Notes: generated from the letters alone by a model not told the origin. A stretch of 64,000 bases of DNA from Novosphingobium profundi (GCF_020524485.1 NZ_JAIVLF010000008.1:1-64000), one strand, 5' to 3'; shown: positions 34,311 to 43,335, numbered from the stretch's first letter. Numbers and translations: made by a program.

Positions 34311-34355
34311 GCACTTTTTTGCAAGGCTAGTTGCGCCGAATGGTACAAAAAGTGC
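34311..34355. promoter_or_regulatory. Long inverted repeat in the ftsB-pdhA gap
   Basis: GCACTTTTT (34311-34319) pairs perfectly with AAAAAGTGC (34347-34355) around a 27-base spacer. It is 100 bp upstream of the pdhA start. Could end the ftsB transcript or be an operator for pyruvate dehydrogenase control. Confidence 0.4.
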
Positions 34356-34454
34356 TTTGAATCGGCCTCGATTCAGGGTTGGAACGCTTCCCGTATCCAA
34401 GCGATCTCCCTATATCGCGTGGACGAAGCCATCCTTACCCCAGGGGGAGCAGCA

Positions 34455-35543
34455 TTGCCCAAAACAAAGACTGACGCCGCGTCCGGCACGACCGATACGC
34501 CGGTAACGCCAGCCACCCAAGACGACTTCGATCTCGGCAGCCTCCAGCAGGCCCTCGAAGGCGACAAGCGCTACAAGGCGGACAAGGAAGAGCTGCTCAA
34601 GCTCTATGAGCAGATGCTGCTCATCCGGCGTTTCGAAGAGAAGGCGGGCCAGCTCTACGGTCTCGGCCTGATCGGTGGCTTCTGCCACCTCTACATCGGC
34701 CAGGAAGCCGTTGCCGTGGGCCTGCAGTCCGCGCTCGACGGCGACAAGGACTCGGTCATCACCGGCTACCGTGACCACGGCCACATGCTTGCCTACGGCA
34801 TCGACCCCAAGGTCATCATGGCCGAGCTCACCGGACGTGCCGCGGGCATCTCCAAGGGCAAGGGCGGCTCGATGCACATGTTCAGTGTCGAGCACAAGTT
34901 CTACGGCGGTCACGGTATCGTCGGCGCGCAGGTGCCGCTGGGTGCGGGCCTCGCCTTCGCGCACAAGTACAACGAAGACGGCGGCGTTGCCATGTCCTAC
35001 TTCGGCGATGGTGCCGCAAACCAGGGCCAGGTCTACGAGGCCTTCAACATGGCCGCGCTGTGGAAGCTTCCGATCATCTTCGTGATCGAGAACAACCAGT
35101 ACGCCATGGGTACCGCGGTCAACCGCTCCTCGGCCGAGACCCACTTCTATCGCCGCGGCAGCGCGTTCCGCATCCCGGGCATGCAGGTCGATGGCATGGA
35201 TGTCCTCGAAGTGCGCAAGGCCGCCGAGATCGCGCTCGAATACGTGCGCGCCGGCAATGGCCCCGTGCTCATGGAGCTGAACACCTACCGCTACCGTGGT
35301 CACTCGATGTCCGATCCCGCCAAGTATCGCAGCCGCGAGGAAGTGCAGGGCGTTCGCGACAAGCGTGACCCGATCGAACATGCCAAGGCCGAACTGGTCG
35401 AACTGGGCATGTCCGAAGATACGCTCAAGGACCTCGACAAGACCGTGCGCAAGCAGATCTCCGAAGCGGCCGATTTCGCCGAAAGCTCGCCCGAACCCGA
35501 AATGTCCGAACTCTATACTGACGTGCTGGTGGAGCGCTACTGA
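34455..35543 (+). CDS. pdhA: Pyruvate dehydrogenase E1 component, alpha subunit
   Basis: 362 aa if started at TTG 34455, which has GGGGGAG six bases upstream; a GTG at 34419 without ribosome site would add 12 residues. The thiamine-diphosphate domain shows the GDG..N motif (FGDGAANQGQVYEAFNMAALW and IENNQYAMG) and the phosphorylation-loop-like TYRYRGHSMSDPAKYR. With PdhB it decarboxylates pyruvate and acetylates lipoyl groups. The stop overlaps the pdhB start (TGATG at 35541-35545). Confidence 0.94.
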   Translation: MPKTKTDAASGTTDTPVTPATQDDFDLGSLQQALEGDKRYKADKEELLKLYEQMLLIRRFEEKAGQLYGLGLIGGFCHLYIGQEAVAVGLQSALDGDKDSVITGYRDHGHMLAYGIDPKVIMAELTGRAAGISKGKGGSMHMFSVEHKFYGGHGIVGAQVPLGAGLAFAHKYNEDGGVAMSYFGDGAANQGQVYEAFNMAALWKLPIIFVIENNQYAMGTAVNRSSAETHFYRRGSAFRIPGMQVDGMDVLEVRKAAEIALEYVRAGNGPVLMELNTYRYRGHSMSDPAKYRSREEVQGVRDKRDPIEHAKAELVELGMSEDTLKDLDKTVRKQISEAADFAESSPEPEMSELYTDVLVERY

Positions 35544-36928
35544 TGGCGATTGAACTGAAGATGCCCGCGCTCTCGCCGACGATGGAAGAGGGCAAGCTTG
35601 CCAAGTGGCTGGTCAAGGAAGGCGACGAAGTGTCCTCGGGCACGATCCTCGCCGAAATCGAGACCGACAAGGCGACGATGGAATTCGAATCCATCGATGA
35701 AGGTACCGTCGGCAAGATCCTCGTCGAGGAAGGCACCGAAGGCGTGAAGGTCGGCACGGTCATCGCCATGCTGGCCGGCGAAGGCGAAGACGCTTCCTCC
35801 ATTGAAGCGCCCGCCGAGCCCAAGGTCGAAGCGCAGCAGGTCAAGTCGGACGTCATCCAGGACGTTTCGGCCACCAGCGGCACCGCCAAGCTCGCGACCG
35901 AGGAAAAGCCCAAGAAGCGCGATCCCGAAGTGCCCCACGGCACCAACATGAAGACCTCGACCGTGCGCGATGCGCTGCGTGACGCGATGGCCGAGGAAAT
36001 GCGCCGCGACGAGCGCGTGTTCGTGATGGGCGAGGAAGTCGCCGAGTACCAGGGCGCCTACAAGGTGACCCAGGGCCTGCTCGACGAATTTGGTCCCAAG
36101 CGCGTGATCGACACCCCGATCACCGAATACGGTTTCGCCGGTATCGGCACGGGCGCCGCGATGGGCGGCCTGCGTCCTGTCGTCGAGTTCATGACCTTCA
36201 ACTTCGCCATGCAGGCGATTGACCACATCATCAACTCGGCCGCCAAGACCAACTACATGTCCGGTGGCCAGATGCGCTGCCCGATCGTGTTCCGTGGCCC
36301 CAACGGCGCGGCCTCGCGCGTGGGTGCGCAGCACTCGCAGAACTACGGCCCATGGTACGCCAGCGTTCCCGGTCTCGTGGTCATCGCGCCTTATGACGCC
36401 TCGGACGCAAAGGGCCTCCTCAAGGCCGCGATCCGCAGCGAGGACCCGGTGGTCTTCCTCGAGAACGAGCTCGTCTACGGTCGCAACTTCGAGCTGCCCG
36501 AGCTTGATGACCATGTCCTGCCGATCGGCAAGGCCCGCATCATGCGCGAAGGTTCGGACGTGACCATCGTCTCGTACTCGATCGGCGTGGGTGTGGCTCT
36601 GGAAGCCGCCGAGAAGCTGGCTGAGGAAGGCATCGATGCCGAAGTCCTCGACCTGCGCACGCTGCGTCCGCTCGACAAGGAAGCGGTGCTGGAAAGCCTC
36701 GCCAAGACCAACCGCATCGTGGTGGCCGAAGAAGGCTTCCCGGTCTGCTCGATTGCCTCGGAGATCGCCTCGATCTGCATGGAAGAGGGCTTCGACGATC
36801 TCGACGCGCCGGTCACCCGCGTGTGCAACGAAGACGTTCCGCTGCCGTACGCCGCGAACCTCGAGCACGCCGCGCTGATCGACACCGACCGCGTCATCGA
36901 AGCGGTCAAGAAGGTCTGCTACCGCTGA
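35543..36928 (+). CDS. pdhB: Pyruvate dehydrogenase E1 component, beta subunit with N-terminal lipoyl domain
   Basis: 461 aa, about 130 longer than a plain E1 beta. Residues 1-80 are a lipoyl domain with the attachment Lys43 in EIETDKATMEFES; a Pro/Ala/Lys-rich linker (about 85-135) leads to the E1 beta domain (VRDALRDAMAEEMRRD, GEEVAEYQGAYKVTQGL, and the C-terminal transketolase domain). A lipoyl-bearing E1 beta is a known alphaproteobacterial arrangement. No E2 or E3 gene follows; a terminator does. The nearby lipA gene (49920) would make its cofactor. Confidence 0.95.
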   Translation: MAIELKMPALSPTMEEGKLAKWLVKEGDEVSSGTILAEIETDKATMEFESIDEGTVGKILVEEGTEGVKVGTVIAMLAGEGEDASSIEAPAEPKVEAQQVKSDVIQDVSATSGTAKLATEEKPKKRDPEVPHGTNMKTSTVRDALRDAMAEEMRRDERVFVMGEEVAEYQGAYKVTQGLLDEFGPKRVIDTPITEYGFAGIGTGAAMGGLRPVVEFMTFNFAMQAIDHIINSAAKTNYMSGGQMRCPIVFRGPNGAASRVGAQHSQNYGPWYASVPGLVVIAPYDASDAKGLLKAAIRSEDPVVFLENELVYGRNFELPELDDHVLPIGKARIMREGSDVTIVSYSIGVGVALEAAEKLAEEGIDAEVLDLRTLRPLDKEAVLESLAKTNRIVVAEEGFPVCSIASEIASICMEEGFDDLDAPVTRVCNEDVPLPYAANLEHAALIDTDRVIEAVKKVCYR

Positions 36929-36935
36929 TCGTGAC

Positions 36936-36956
36936 CGCCGCAGTTCGGCTGCGGCG
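36936..36956. repeat. Hairpin just after pdhB
   Basis: CGCCGCAG (36936-36943) pairs with CTGCGGCG (36949-36956) around TTCGG. Probably protects the 3' end ahead of the terminator. Confidence 0.5.
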
Positions 36957-36971
36957 CAAGAATTGAGGAAG

Positions 36972-37004
36972 GGGCCTGTGACCATGCGGTCGCGGGCCCT
37001 TTTT
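36972..37004 (+). terminator. Rho-independent terminator of pdhAB
   Basis: GGGCC...GGCCC outer stem with inner TGACC/GGTCG pairing, then TTTTT, 44 bp after the pdhB stop. Confidence 0.85.
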
Positions 37005-37012
37005 CGTGGCGC

Positions 37013-37702
37013 TCAGGCGGCGGTGTCGGTGAACTTGTTGCAGGAGGAAACCGGCGCGTGAGCCAGGCCTTCAACCTGGTAGACCTGTGACAGATCCCGG
37101 CTCGAGCGCACCGTGTAGGAGGCAATGCTCTCGATCCGGCGTGCGCCCATCAGGGCTTGGGAAATGAGCGGCTGATAGGTGTAGGCGATCTCCACGAAGA
37201 CGACCGCATCGCCGCTCTGGGCGAGGACCTTGCGGTCGTCCGGTCCGATTCCATTCGAAAGCTCGTCGCCCTCTTCTCCGTAGCTGGACACCATCTTGAG
37301 CGTGCCCATGCAACGCTGCCAGTGGATGTACTGCTCGCCGTCCGCATTGACCTCCAGGCTGCTGACGATCACCCGCCCATTCTCGTAGAGATCCATGCCC
37401 GATCCGGCCTGGACCTTCGCGCCGAGCAGCAGGTCGTTGATATCGGCCTCGTAGATCTTTCGGTTCTCCAGCGTCGAGATGTCGCCGATGCGTGAGGCGT
37501 TGTCCGCGACCTGGACAGCCAGCTGGCCCACGCGCAGCGTCGTCAGCGAGTAGTTGGCAAGTTCGATCCCGGCGAGGCCGGCGCCCAGAAAGAAAGGGAG
37601 CACCAGCGCGGTCTCGGTCACCGCTACGCCTGCACGGGCGCCGGGCAGGGCCTTGAGACGGCGCGCGGCCGTGGCGATCATCGGGCAGAGCTGGCGGATC
37701 AT
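37013..37702 (-). CDS. TadE/TadG-family pilus-assembly-type protein
   Basis: 229 aa from ATG 37702, which overlaps the stop of the gene before it (ATGA). One membrane helix near the N-terminus is preceded by the TadE-type motif GVAVTETALVLPFFLGAGLAGIE, with Glu in the prepilin-peptidase-like position. The rest is a predicted extracytoplasmic domain with two cysteines. Pseudopilin-like TadE proteins are part of Flp/Tad surface machineries. No tadA, tadB, tadC or flp gene is in view, so this may be a detached satellite cluster. Confidence 0.8.
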   Translation of the reverse strand: MIRQLCPMIATAARRLKALPGARAGVAVTETALVLPFFLGAGLAGIELANYSLTTLRVGQLAVQVADNASRIGDISTLENRKIYEADINDLLLGAKVQAGSGMDLYENGRVIVSSLEVNADGEQYIHWQRCMGTLKMVSSYGEEGDELSNGIGPDDRKVLAQSGDAVVFVEIAYTYQPLISQALMGARRIESIASYTVRSSRDLSQVYQVEGLAHAPVSSCNKFTDTAA

Positions 37703-38295
37703 GGGCAATTCCCGATGCTGGGCGGGGCGTCGTTGGTTTCGTAGGGCTGGTTGCGCAGCACCGTGCGGGCACGCATCGTGAAGGTGTCGCCCATGCCCAG
37801 GATCGCGGTGACGGGGAAGGGGCGCGGATAGGTGACCTCCACCTCGTAGAGCACCGCATCGCGGGCGCTGCCCTGGCCGCGCGTGCCCTGGCTCGCGTCC
37901 CAGACCCCGTTGCCGTTGGCGTCCTCGAAAGGTTCGCCTTCATTGCACATGCCATCGCCGTTGACGTCGGTGAAGTCCTCCGGCGCGCCGATGTCGGAGA
38001 ACGAGGCGTAGGCCGTGCGCTCGAAAGTCAGGTCGGCGGCCGGAGCAATCGCATGGACCGCCTCGCGCACCCGCTCGTCGAGTTGGCTTGCGCGGCCCGC
38101 CGCGCCTTCGATGGTCGAATCGCGCGCGGCCTTCTGGATCGAGCCTTCGAGCTGTTCGGCGGTGTAGACGTTGTAGCCCAGGTCAAAGAGGCCGAAGATC
38201 GTGAGCAGCATGACGGGGGCAACAAGCGCGAACTCCACCGCCGCAACGCCGCGCCGGTCCTGCGCCCAGGCCTGGAAGAGTTCGCGCCGCCTCAT
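37699..38295 (-). CDS. TadE-family protein with calcium-type acidic loops
   Basis: 198 aa. N-terminal pseudopilin segment RRGVAAVEFALVAPVMLLTIFGLFDLG with the conserved Glu, then an extracytoplasmic domain. Residues about 105-130 contain two acidic loops, DVNGDGMCNEGEPF and DANGNGVWD, of the dockerin/thrombospondin-3 calcium-binding style. Overlaps both neighbours by four bases, so the three Tad-like genes are translationally coupled. Confidence 0.82.
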   Translation of the reverse strand: MRRRELFQAWAQDRRGVAAVEFALVAPVMLLTIFGLFDLGYNVYTAEQLEGSIQKAARDSTIEGAAGRASQLDERVREAVHAIAPAADLTFERTAYASFSDIGAPEDFTDVNGDGMCNEGEPFEDANGNGVWDASQGTRGQGSARDAVLYEVEVTYPRPFPVTAILGMGDTFTMRARTVLRNQPYETNDAPPSIGNCP

Positions 38296-40184
38296 TGCAC
38301 GATCCGGAGGTCGCCCATGGCCTTGGCAATGGCATCAAAGGCATCGTTGAGCTGGTCGGCGTTGTCCGCCTGGAACCAGTGGCCTGGCCCCGCACAGGTC
38401 TTGAGCATGTCGGTCATCTCGGTGCCAAAGCCGATCACCCAGACGGTGATGTTCTTCTTCTTCACTTCGCTGCAGGCATAGGAGAAGCGCTTCTCCACGG
38501 TCTGCGTCAGCGAGTAGGGCGAGGAGGGCGACCAGCGGCGTTCGCTCAGCGGCTCGATCCCGTAGCTGCCATAGCTGAAGTCATTGGGTGCCGTCTCGCC
38601 ATCGGTCAGGAAGATCAGGTGGCGCGTCGTCGGGCGCTGGTTCACGTCCGCATTCTCGCTGGCGAAGATCCCGGTGGGGGACAGCAGGCGTCCGCCCCAG
38701 ATCATGCCGACGTCGTGGTAGGTGCTGCCTTCGGGCCTGAGCGAGTCGACATAGCCCGCGACTTCGCCAGCGGTCATCTCGGCCAGCTTGTGCGCGCGCG
38801 AAGGGCAGGCGGTGACGCCGTAATTGTTGGCCTGCATGTAGTTCTCGTCGGTCATGACCGGCTGCTTGGAGAAACTTCCGCCGGTCGCCGACCAGGCGCG
38901 CTCGAAGGAGATCTCGTGCAGGATCGGGCGCCACTGCGTGCCAGGCTGGGTGGCCTCGGGGACCCGGTCGATGTCGAGATCGAGCGCCTTGGTCAGATCG
39001 ACGTTGTCATAATCGGTGATCTGGTAGGTATCGCGTTCTTCAATACAGCCGCGAAAGCCAGCCGACATGTTCTGGGGCGTGGGCGAGGGACTTCCGTACA
39101 TGCGCACGCGAAGCGCGCCGCCCTTGTAGAGTGCGCTGCCAGACGAACCTTTCAGCGAACGCACGTCAAGCGCGACGCTGTTGTACTGCCACTTGTAGAC
39201 TTCCTTGGTCTCGACACCATCTTCCTGCTTCAACGTGCGGTAGACATAATCGGTGTAGCGGGTCGGCGTTACGGTGAAGCCGCCATCGGCGGGCGCGCAG
39301 GCGTAGGTGTCGCCTTTGACGCGCGTGTCCCACACCTCGTAGCCGGTGCCCGAGCCATAGGCGATCATCTGCCAGGTTGCGGTGTCGCCCGGGCACTCGG
39401 TGTCGAACCAGCTTGCGTCCGAGGTGCGTGTGCCGCTGAGCGTCTGGTAGGTGTACTTGTACTTGGGCACGGTTTCGGTCTTGCCAGTGCTCTTGGCGAT
39501 GCGGCCCTCGTAGCTGGCCGTATCGACCATCCAGTCCGAGCGCAGCAGGTACCCCACGTTGACGTTGGTGGAATAGGGCACGAAGCCATAGCGGATGCGC
39601 ACGCCCGGCGTCTTGCTGCCTTCCAATTGGGCGTGGAAGTCCTTCACCACGCGGCGCAAGACCGCGATCTTGGGCTCGCTGTCTCCGGCGTTGGTGAGGT
39701 CCATCGAGCCTGTGGTGTCGAGCACCATCATCACGTCGGTGTTGGAGTAATTGAGCTTCGCCTCGCAGCGTACGCGAACGGGAATATGCGTTCTCCCGAA
39801 GATGCGCATGATGGTGGTGGGCACCGAGGCACTGGCCAGGCCGGAGATTGAGAAGTCGTTCTCCAGCGCCATCTGGAATGTGCGCTCGCGCGAGCCGTAG
39901 GCCCCTTCGCCGAAGTTGCCATTGAAGAAGCGGTTGCCGATTACCGAGACTTCGGTGGGAACCGCGCCGGTGGTCACGACCTGTGAGCCCAGCGCCTTGC
40001 GCGCGGCGAGCACGCCCGAATCGCAGGCCTGCTGGAGGCGGGTCTCGGACAGGTAGCTGCGACCCATGTCGATCCCTCCGCCGACGAGCGCGAGCAGTGG
40101 CGTCACCGCAGCTGCAAAGATCAGGAAGGTGTTGCCGCTGCGCTCACGCGCAAGCCTTCGAAGGCAGGACAGGGCCTGTCGCAT
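38292..40184 (-). CDS. TadG-like protein with von Willebrand A domain
   Basis: 630 aa from ATG 40184, with AAGGTGA upstream. The N-terminus has a Tad/pilus-type hydrophobic segment (FLIFAAAVTPLLALVGGGIDMG). From about residue 150 it has a vWA domain whose metal-site motif reads VLDTTGSMD, a DxTGS variant of DxSxS; later come LIFLTDGETAPN and the C-terminal VIGFGTEM. Such proteins sit on the cell surface and are thought to act in adhesion or Tad pilus assembly. A large insert between the MIDAS and TDGE motifs (about 300 residues) with several cysteines is longer than usual. Confidence 0.85.
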   Translation of the reverse strand: MRQALSCLRRLARERSGNTFLIFAAAVTPLLALVGGGIDMGRSYLSETRLQQACDSGVLAARKALGSQVVTTGAVPTEVSVIGNRFFNGNFGEGAYGSRERTFQMALENDFSISGLASASVPTTIMRIFGRTHIPVRVRCEAKLNYSNTDVMMVLDTTGSMDLTNAGDSEPKIAVLRRVVKDFHAQLEGSKTPGVRIRYGFVPYSTNVNVGYLLRSDWMVDTASYEGRIAKSTGKTETVPKYKYTYQTLSGTRTSDASWFDTECPGDTATWQMIAYGSGTGYEVWDTRVKGDTYACAPADGGFTVTPTRYTDYVYRTLKQEDGVETKEVYKWQYNSVALDVRSLKGSSGSALYKGGALRVRMYGSPSPTPQNMSAGFRGCIEERDTYQITDYDNVDLTKALDLDIDRVPEATQPGTQWRPILHEISFERAWSATGGSFSKQPVMTDENYMQANNYGVTACPSRAHKLAEMTAGEVAGYVDSLRPEGSTYHDVGMIWGGRLLSPTGIFASENADVNQRPTTRHLIFLTDGETAPNDFSYGSYGIEPLSERRWSPSSPYSLTQTVEKRFSYACSEVKKKNITVWVIGFGTEMTDMLKTCAGPGHWFQADNADQLNDAFDAIAKAMGDLRIVQ

Positions 40185-40460
40185 GCTATCACCTTGTCCC
40201 GGGGGACGCGTCCTATGGTTCATCGGTTGGTAAATGCCTGCTGGGGTAGCTACGACCGAAATACCGCTAAAAACCTTATAAAATGCGGATCAATCGTAGT
40301 TAATGTGGATCCCGGCAGTTTCCCGGATCGCCGAATGGTATCGTTTGCAGTGCGCGCAGGTAAGGAATGGCGGAATTGCGCGCCGTGGCGGGGGTCTCGT
40401 GCCTGGCCGGTGCGCGCGCAACGCTTGCAAGTGTGGCGACGGAAGTTAAGAGGCGCAGCT

Positions 40461-41174
40461 GTGTCTGAACAAGAATCCGCCGCCGGACCCGCTCCGCTGA
40501 GCCCCGCGCAGATCGAGGAAAGCCTGCTCGCCTCGCTTTCCCCACTGGCCCGTCTTGCGCTGTCCTATGCGCCCCACCGCACCCGCTTGCAGACGCTCGC
40601 GCTCTTTGCGCTCGACGCGCGGCTCGCCAACCTGCTGCGCCACTCCTCCGAGCCCATGCTGGCGCAATTGCGGCTCTCGTGGTGGCGCGAGACGCTGGGG
40701 CAGGACGCGTCGGCCTGGCCGCAGGGGGAGCCCTTGTTGGCGGCCTTTCGCAGCTGGACGGGCGGACATCACGGCGCGGTGGCGCTCGTCGATGGCTGGG
40801 AAGCGCTCACTGCGCCCGCACCGCTGACGCACGGGGCACTGCAATCCATGGCAGACGGCCGCGCGCGGGCCTTTGGCGCCTTCGCCCAGGAAGTCGGCTG
40901 CGCAGGCGCCGCAGGGCAGGCCGAAGCCATCGGCCGCGCCTGGGGGCTGAGCGATCTCGCCGTCCGGCTGAGCAAGGAGGAGGAGCGCGCCGCGGTCGAA
41001 CGCCTCCTGGCCAACAACGGCGCGACGACGCGTGGCCGCGTGCCGCGCGCGCTGCGCCCGCTCAAGGTCCTCGAGGTGCTTTCGGCACGGCGTCATGCCA
41101 AGGGCAGCGAAGAGGCGGCCCGTTCGCCCGGCGCCTTGATGCGCGCCATCGGGGTCGGACTGCTCGGTCGCTAG
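40461..41174 (+). CDS. Squalene/phytoene-synthase-like protein, probably non-catalytic
   Basis: 237 aa starting at GTG 40461 (AGAGG seven bases upstream). The N-terminal part ALFALDARLANLLRHSSEPMLAQLRLSWWRETL is the signature of the squalene/phytoene synthase family, all-helical. The two DxxxD metal-binding motifs of active prenyl synthases are not found: the first position reads DARLAN and the second is missing altogether, and the chain is shorter than active enzymes. It looks like the NDUFAF6-type branch, whose members help assemble respiratory complex I. No carotenoid or hopanoid gene is adjacent. Confidence 0.75.
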   Translation: MSEQESAAGPAPLSPAQIEESLLASLSPLARLALSYAPHRTRLQTLALFALDARLANLLRHSSEPMLAQLRLSWWRETLGQDASAWPQGEPLLAAFRSWTGGHHGAVALVDGWEALTAPAPLTHGALQSMADGRARAFGAFAQEVGCAGAAGQAEAIGRAWGLSDLAVRLSKEEERAAVERLLANNGATTRGRVPRALRPLKVLEVLSARRHAKGSEEAARSPGALMRAIGVGLLGR

Positions 41175-41249
41175 TTGTAGTGAACAATCTGTAATTTTAC
41201 GTAGAGGGGGATTTCCGCCACTCTTGGTTCTACGCGAAGGGGGGTGGAG

Positions 41250-41735
41250 ATGAGCCGCGTCGTGCTGGGAGCTTTCGGGGCCCTGTGTCTCGTCGCGCTT
41301 GGCCTGTTCTGGATGCAGGGACGCGCTCTTGTGGAGAGCGCCGCGCCGCCGCCCGATGTCATTCCCACGCTGGGGAGCGGGGATGACGATGCGCTACCGT
41401 CCTATGCGGCGGACGATCTGGAACTTCTGGTGGGGCCTGCGCCGCCCGAGGCGGACGAACTCTCGCGCGAGCAGCGCCGCTTCGGACGCTATGACCGCGA
41501 CAGCGATGGCCGCATCTCGCGCAACGAGATGCTCTCGACGCGGACGTCGGCGTTCCGCAAGCTCGACACGGATGGCAACAACCTCCTCACCTTCGAGGAG
41601 TGGGCCGTCACCACGGTCGACAAGTTCGAGTACGCCGATGTGGATGGGAACGACTGGCTGACGCCTGAAGAGTTCGCGCGGACGGCTCCGCCACGCCGCA
41701 AGCCCAAGCCGAAACCCAAGTGCGCCTGCGATTGA
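41250..41735 (+). CDS. Secreted or membrane-anchored EF-hand protein
   Basis: 161 aa from ATG 41250 with AAGGGGGG upstream; a GTG at 41244 is an alternative. One hydrophobic N-terminal segment (residues 3-22) is followed by a Pro/Asp-rich linker and three EF-hand loops: DRDSDGRISRNE (82-93), DTDGNNLLTFEE (106-117) and DVDGNDWLTPEE (130-141). Each has acidic residues at positions 1, 3, 5 and a final Glu, so calcium binding is likely. The end is Lys/Pro-rich with two cysteines (KCACD). Function unknown. Confidence 0.82.
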   Translation: MSRVVLGAFGALCLVALGLFWMQGRALVESAAPPPDVIPTLGSGDDDALPSYAADDLELLVGPAPPEADELSREQRRFGRYDRDSDGRISRNEMLSTRTSAFRKLDTDGNNLLTFEEWAVTTVDKFEYADVDGNDWLTPEEFARTAPPRRKPKPKPKCACD

Positions 41736-41745
41736 GGTCGTGCTT

Positions 41746-41784
41746 CTGTCCAGCGCTTGACGGGAACTGTCGGGCGCTGGACAG
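41746..41784. repeat. Long hairpin between convergent genes, CTGTCC/GGACAG type
   Basis: CTGTCCAGCGC (41746-41756) pairs perfectly with GCGCTGGACAG (41774-41784); inner bases pair with G-U steps to give an 18-bp stem closed by GAA. Sits between the stops of the EF-hand gene and trmFO. No T-run, so a bidirectional barrier or extragenic palindrome rather than a classical terminator. Confidence 0.65.
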
Positions 41785-41798
41785 GATTTGAGAGGGCG

Positions 41799-43163
41799 TC
41801 AGGCCGCCGGGGTGAGACCGGCGATCCAGGGGCCGATTTCTTCCTTGGCGCGCGCGGTGTAGGCCTCCTTGCGCTGCTTCTTGGAGACCTCGTGGAGCGG
41901 TGGGAAGAGGCCGAAGTTCACGTTCATGGGCTGGAAGCTCTCGGCCTCCGCGTCGCCGGTGATGTGCGAGAGCAGGGCACCCATGGCGGTGGTCGCGGGC
42001 GGGGCCTGCCAGGTGCGTCCGGTCAGTTCGGCCGCCGTCATCAGTCCGGCCATGAGGCCCACCGCAGAACTCTCCACATAGCCCTCGCAGCCGGTGATCT
42101 GCCCGGCAAAGCGCACGTGCGGCGCGGTCTTGAGGCGCAGCTGGCGGTCGAGCAGGACAGGCGAATTGAGGAAGGTGTTGCGGTGCAGGCCGCCCAGGCG
42201 CGCGAACTCCGCGTTCTCCAGGCCCGGAATGGTGCGGAACAGGCGCACCTGTTCGGCATGCTTGAGCTTGGTCTGGAAGCCGACCATGTTCCACAGCGTG
42301 CCCAGCTTGTTGTCCTGGCGCAGCTGGACAACGGCGTAAGGCCAGCGGCCGTTGGGATGTTCAGGGGTCGCCCAGTGCGGATTGTCGAGGCCAACCGGCT
42401 TCATCGGCCCGAAGCGCAGTGTCTCCACCCCGCGTTCAGCCATGACCTCGATCGGCATGCAGCCGTCGAAGTAGGGGGTGTTGGCTTCCCAGTCCTTGAA
42501 CACGGTCTTCTCGCCATCGACCAGGCCCTGGTGGAAGGCGATGTACTGCTCCTTGGTCATGGGGCAGTTGATGTAGTCCTTGGTGCCGCCGCCGACCTTG
42601 GAGGGCTTGTCCCAGCGCGAGGCCATCCAGCAGATGTCCATGTCGATGCTGTCGCGGTAGACAATGGGTGCGATGGCGTCGAAGAAGGCCAGGCTGTCCG
42701 CACCGGTCGCCGCGCCGATGCTGCCAGCCAGCGCCTCGGCGGTGAGCGGACCGGTCGCGACAATGGTCGTGCCTTCGGTGGGAAGCTGGTCGACGCGCTC
42801 GCGCACGATCTCGACGTTGTCCAGCGCGGACAGACGCTTCTCGACTTCGGCGGAGAACACGTCGCGGTCGACCGCGAGCGCAGAGCCCGCCGGGACCGCA
42901 GCGACCTTGGCCGCGCCCATGATCAGCGAATCGCACGCGCGCATTTCATGGTGGAGGAGGCCGACCGCGTTCTTCTCGTCATCGTCCGAGCGGAACGAGT
43001 TCGAGCACACCAGTTCGGCGAGGCCATCGGTCTGGTGCGCAGGCGTGCCTTCGCCCGTGCCGCGCATTTCCGAGATGCGGACCTGGAAGCCGCGACGGGC
43101 CAGCTGCCAGGCGGCCTCGCTGCCAGCCAGGCCGCCGCCGATGATGTGAACCTTCTGTGTCAT
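41799..43163 (-). CDS. trmFO: tRNA m5U54 methyltransferase, folate/FAD-dependent (TrmFO)
   Basis: 454 aa from ATG 43163. It methylates U54 of tRNA with methylene-tetrahydrofolate and FAD. The FAD-binding loop IIGGGLAGSEAA is at residues 7-18; further hallmarks are HQTDGLAELVCSNSFRSDD, GLLHHEMR and ITGCEGYVESSAVGLMAG, where the two cysteine-containing segments match those of the catalytic site. Full length. Earlier in-frame starts up to 43427 encode nothing family-like. Confidence 0.95.
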   Translation of the reverse strand: MTQKVHIIGGGLAGSEAAWQLARRGFQVRISEMRGTGEGTPAHQTDGLAELVCSNSFRSDDDEKNAVGLLHHEMRACDSLIMGAAKVAAVPAGSALAVDRDVFSAEVEKRLSALDNVEIVRERVDQLPTEGTTIVATGPLTAEALAGSIGAATGADSLAFFDAIAPIVYRDSIDMDICWMASRWDKPSKVGGGTKDYINCPMTKEQYIAFHQGLVDGEKTVFKDWEANTPYFDGCMPIEVMAERGVETLRFGPMKPVGLDNPHWATPEHPNGRWPYAVVQLRQDNKLGTLWNMVGFQTKLKHAEQVRLFRTIPGLENAEFARLGGLHRNTFLNSPVLLDRQLRLKTAPHVRFAGQITGCEGYVESSAVGLMAGLMTAAELTGRTWQAPPATTAMGALLSHITGDAEAESFQPMNVNFGLFPPLHEVSKKQRKEAYTARAKEEIGPWIAGLTPAA

Positions 43164-43335
43164 GGCTGAGGCGCCTAGCCGTTCTGCTCGCTGGCGGGAA
43201 GAGGGGGATTGCTGGGCACGAACCCGATTTGGGGGGATGACTTGCCCGACGGGAACGGACAAACAGGGATATTCAGGCGCTTGCACCCATATACCGATGC
43301 GGCGGGGCGCCGATGATGGAGGTTGCAAGACAGAT

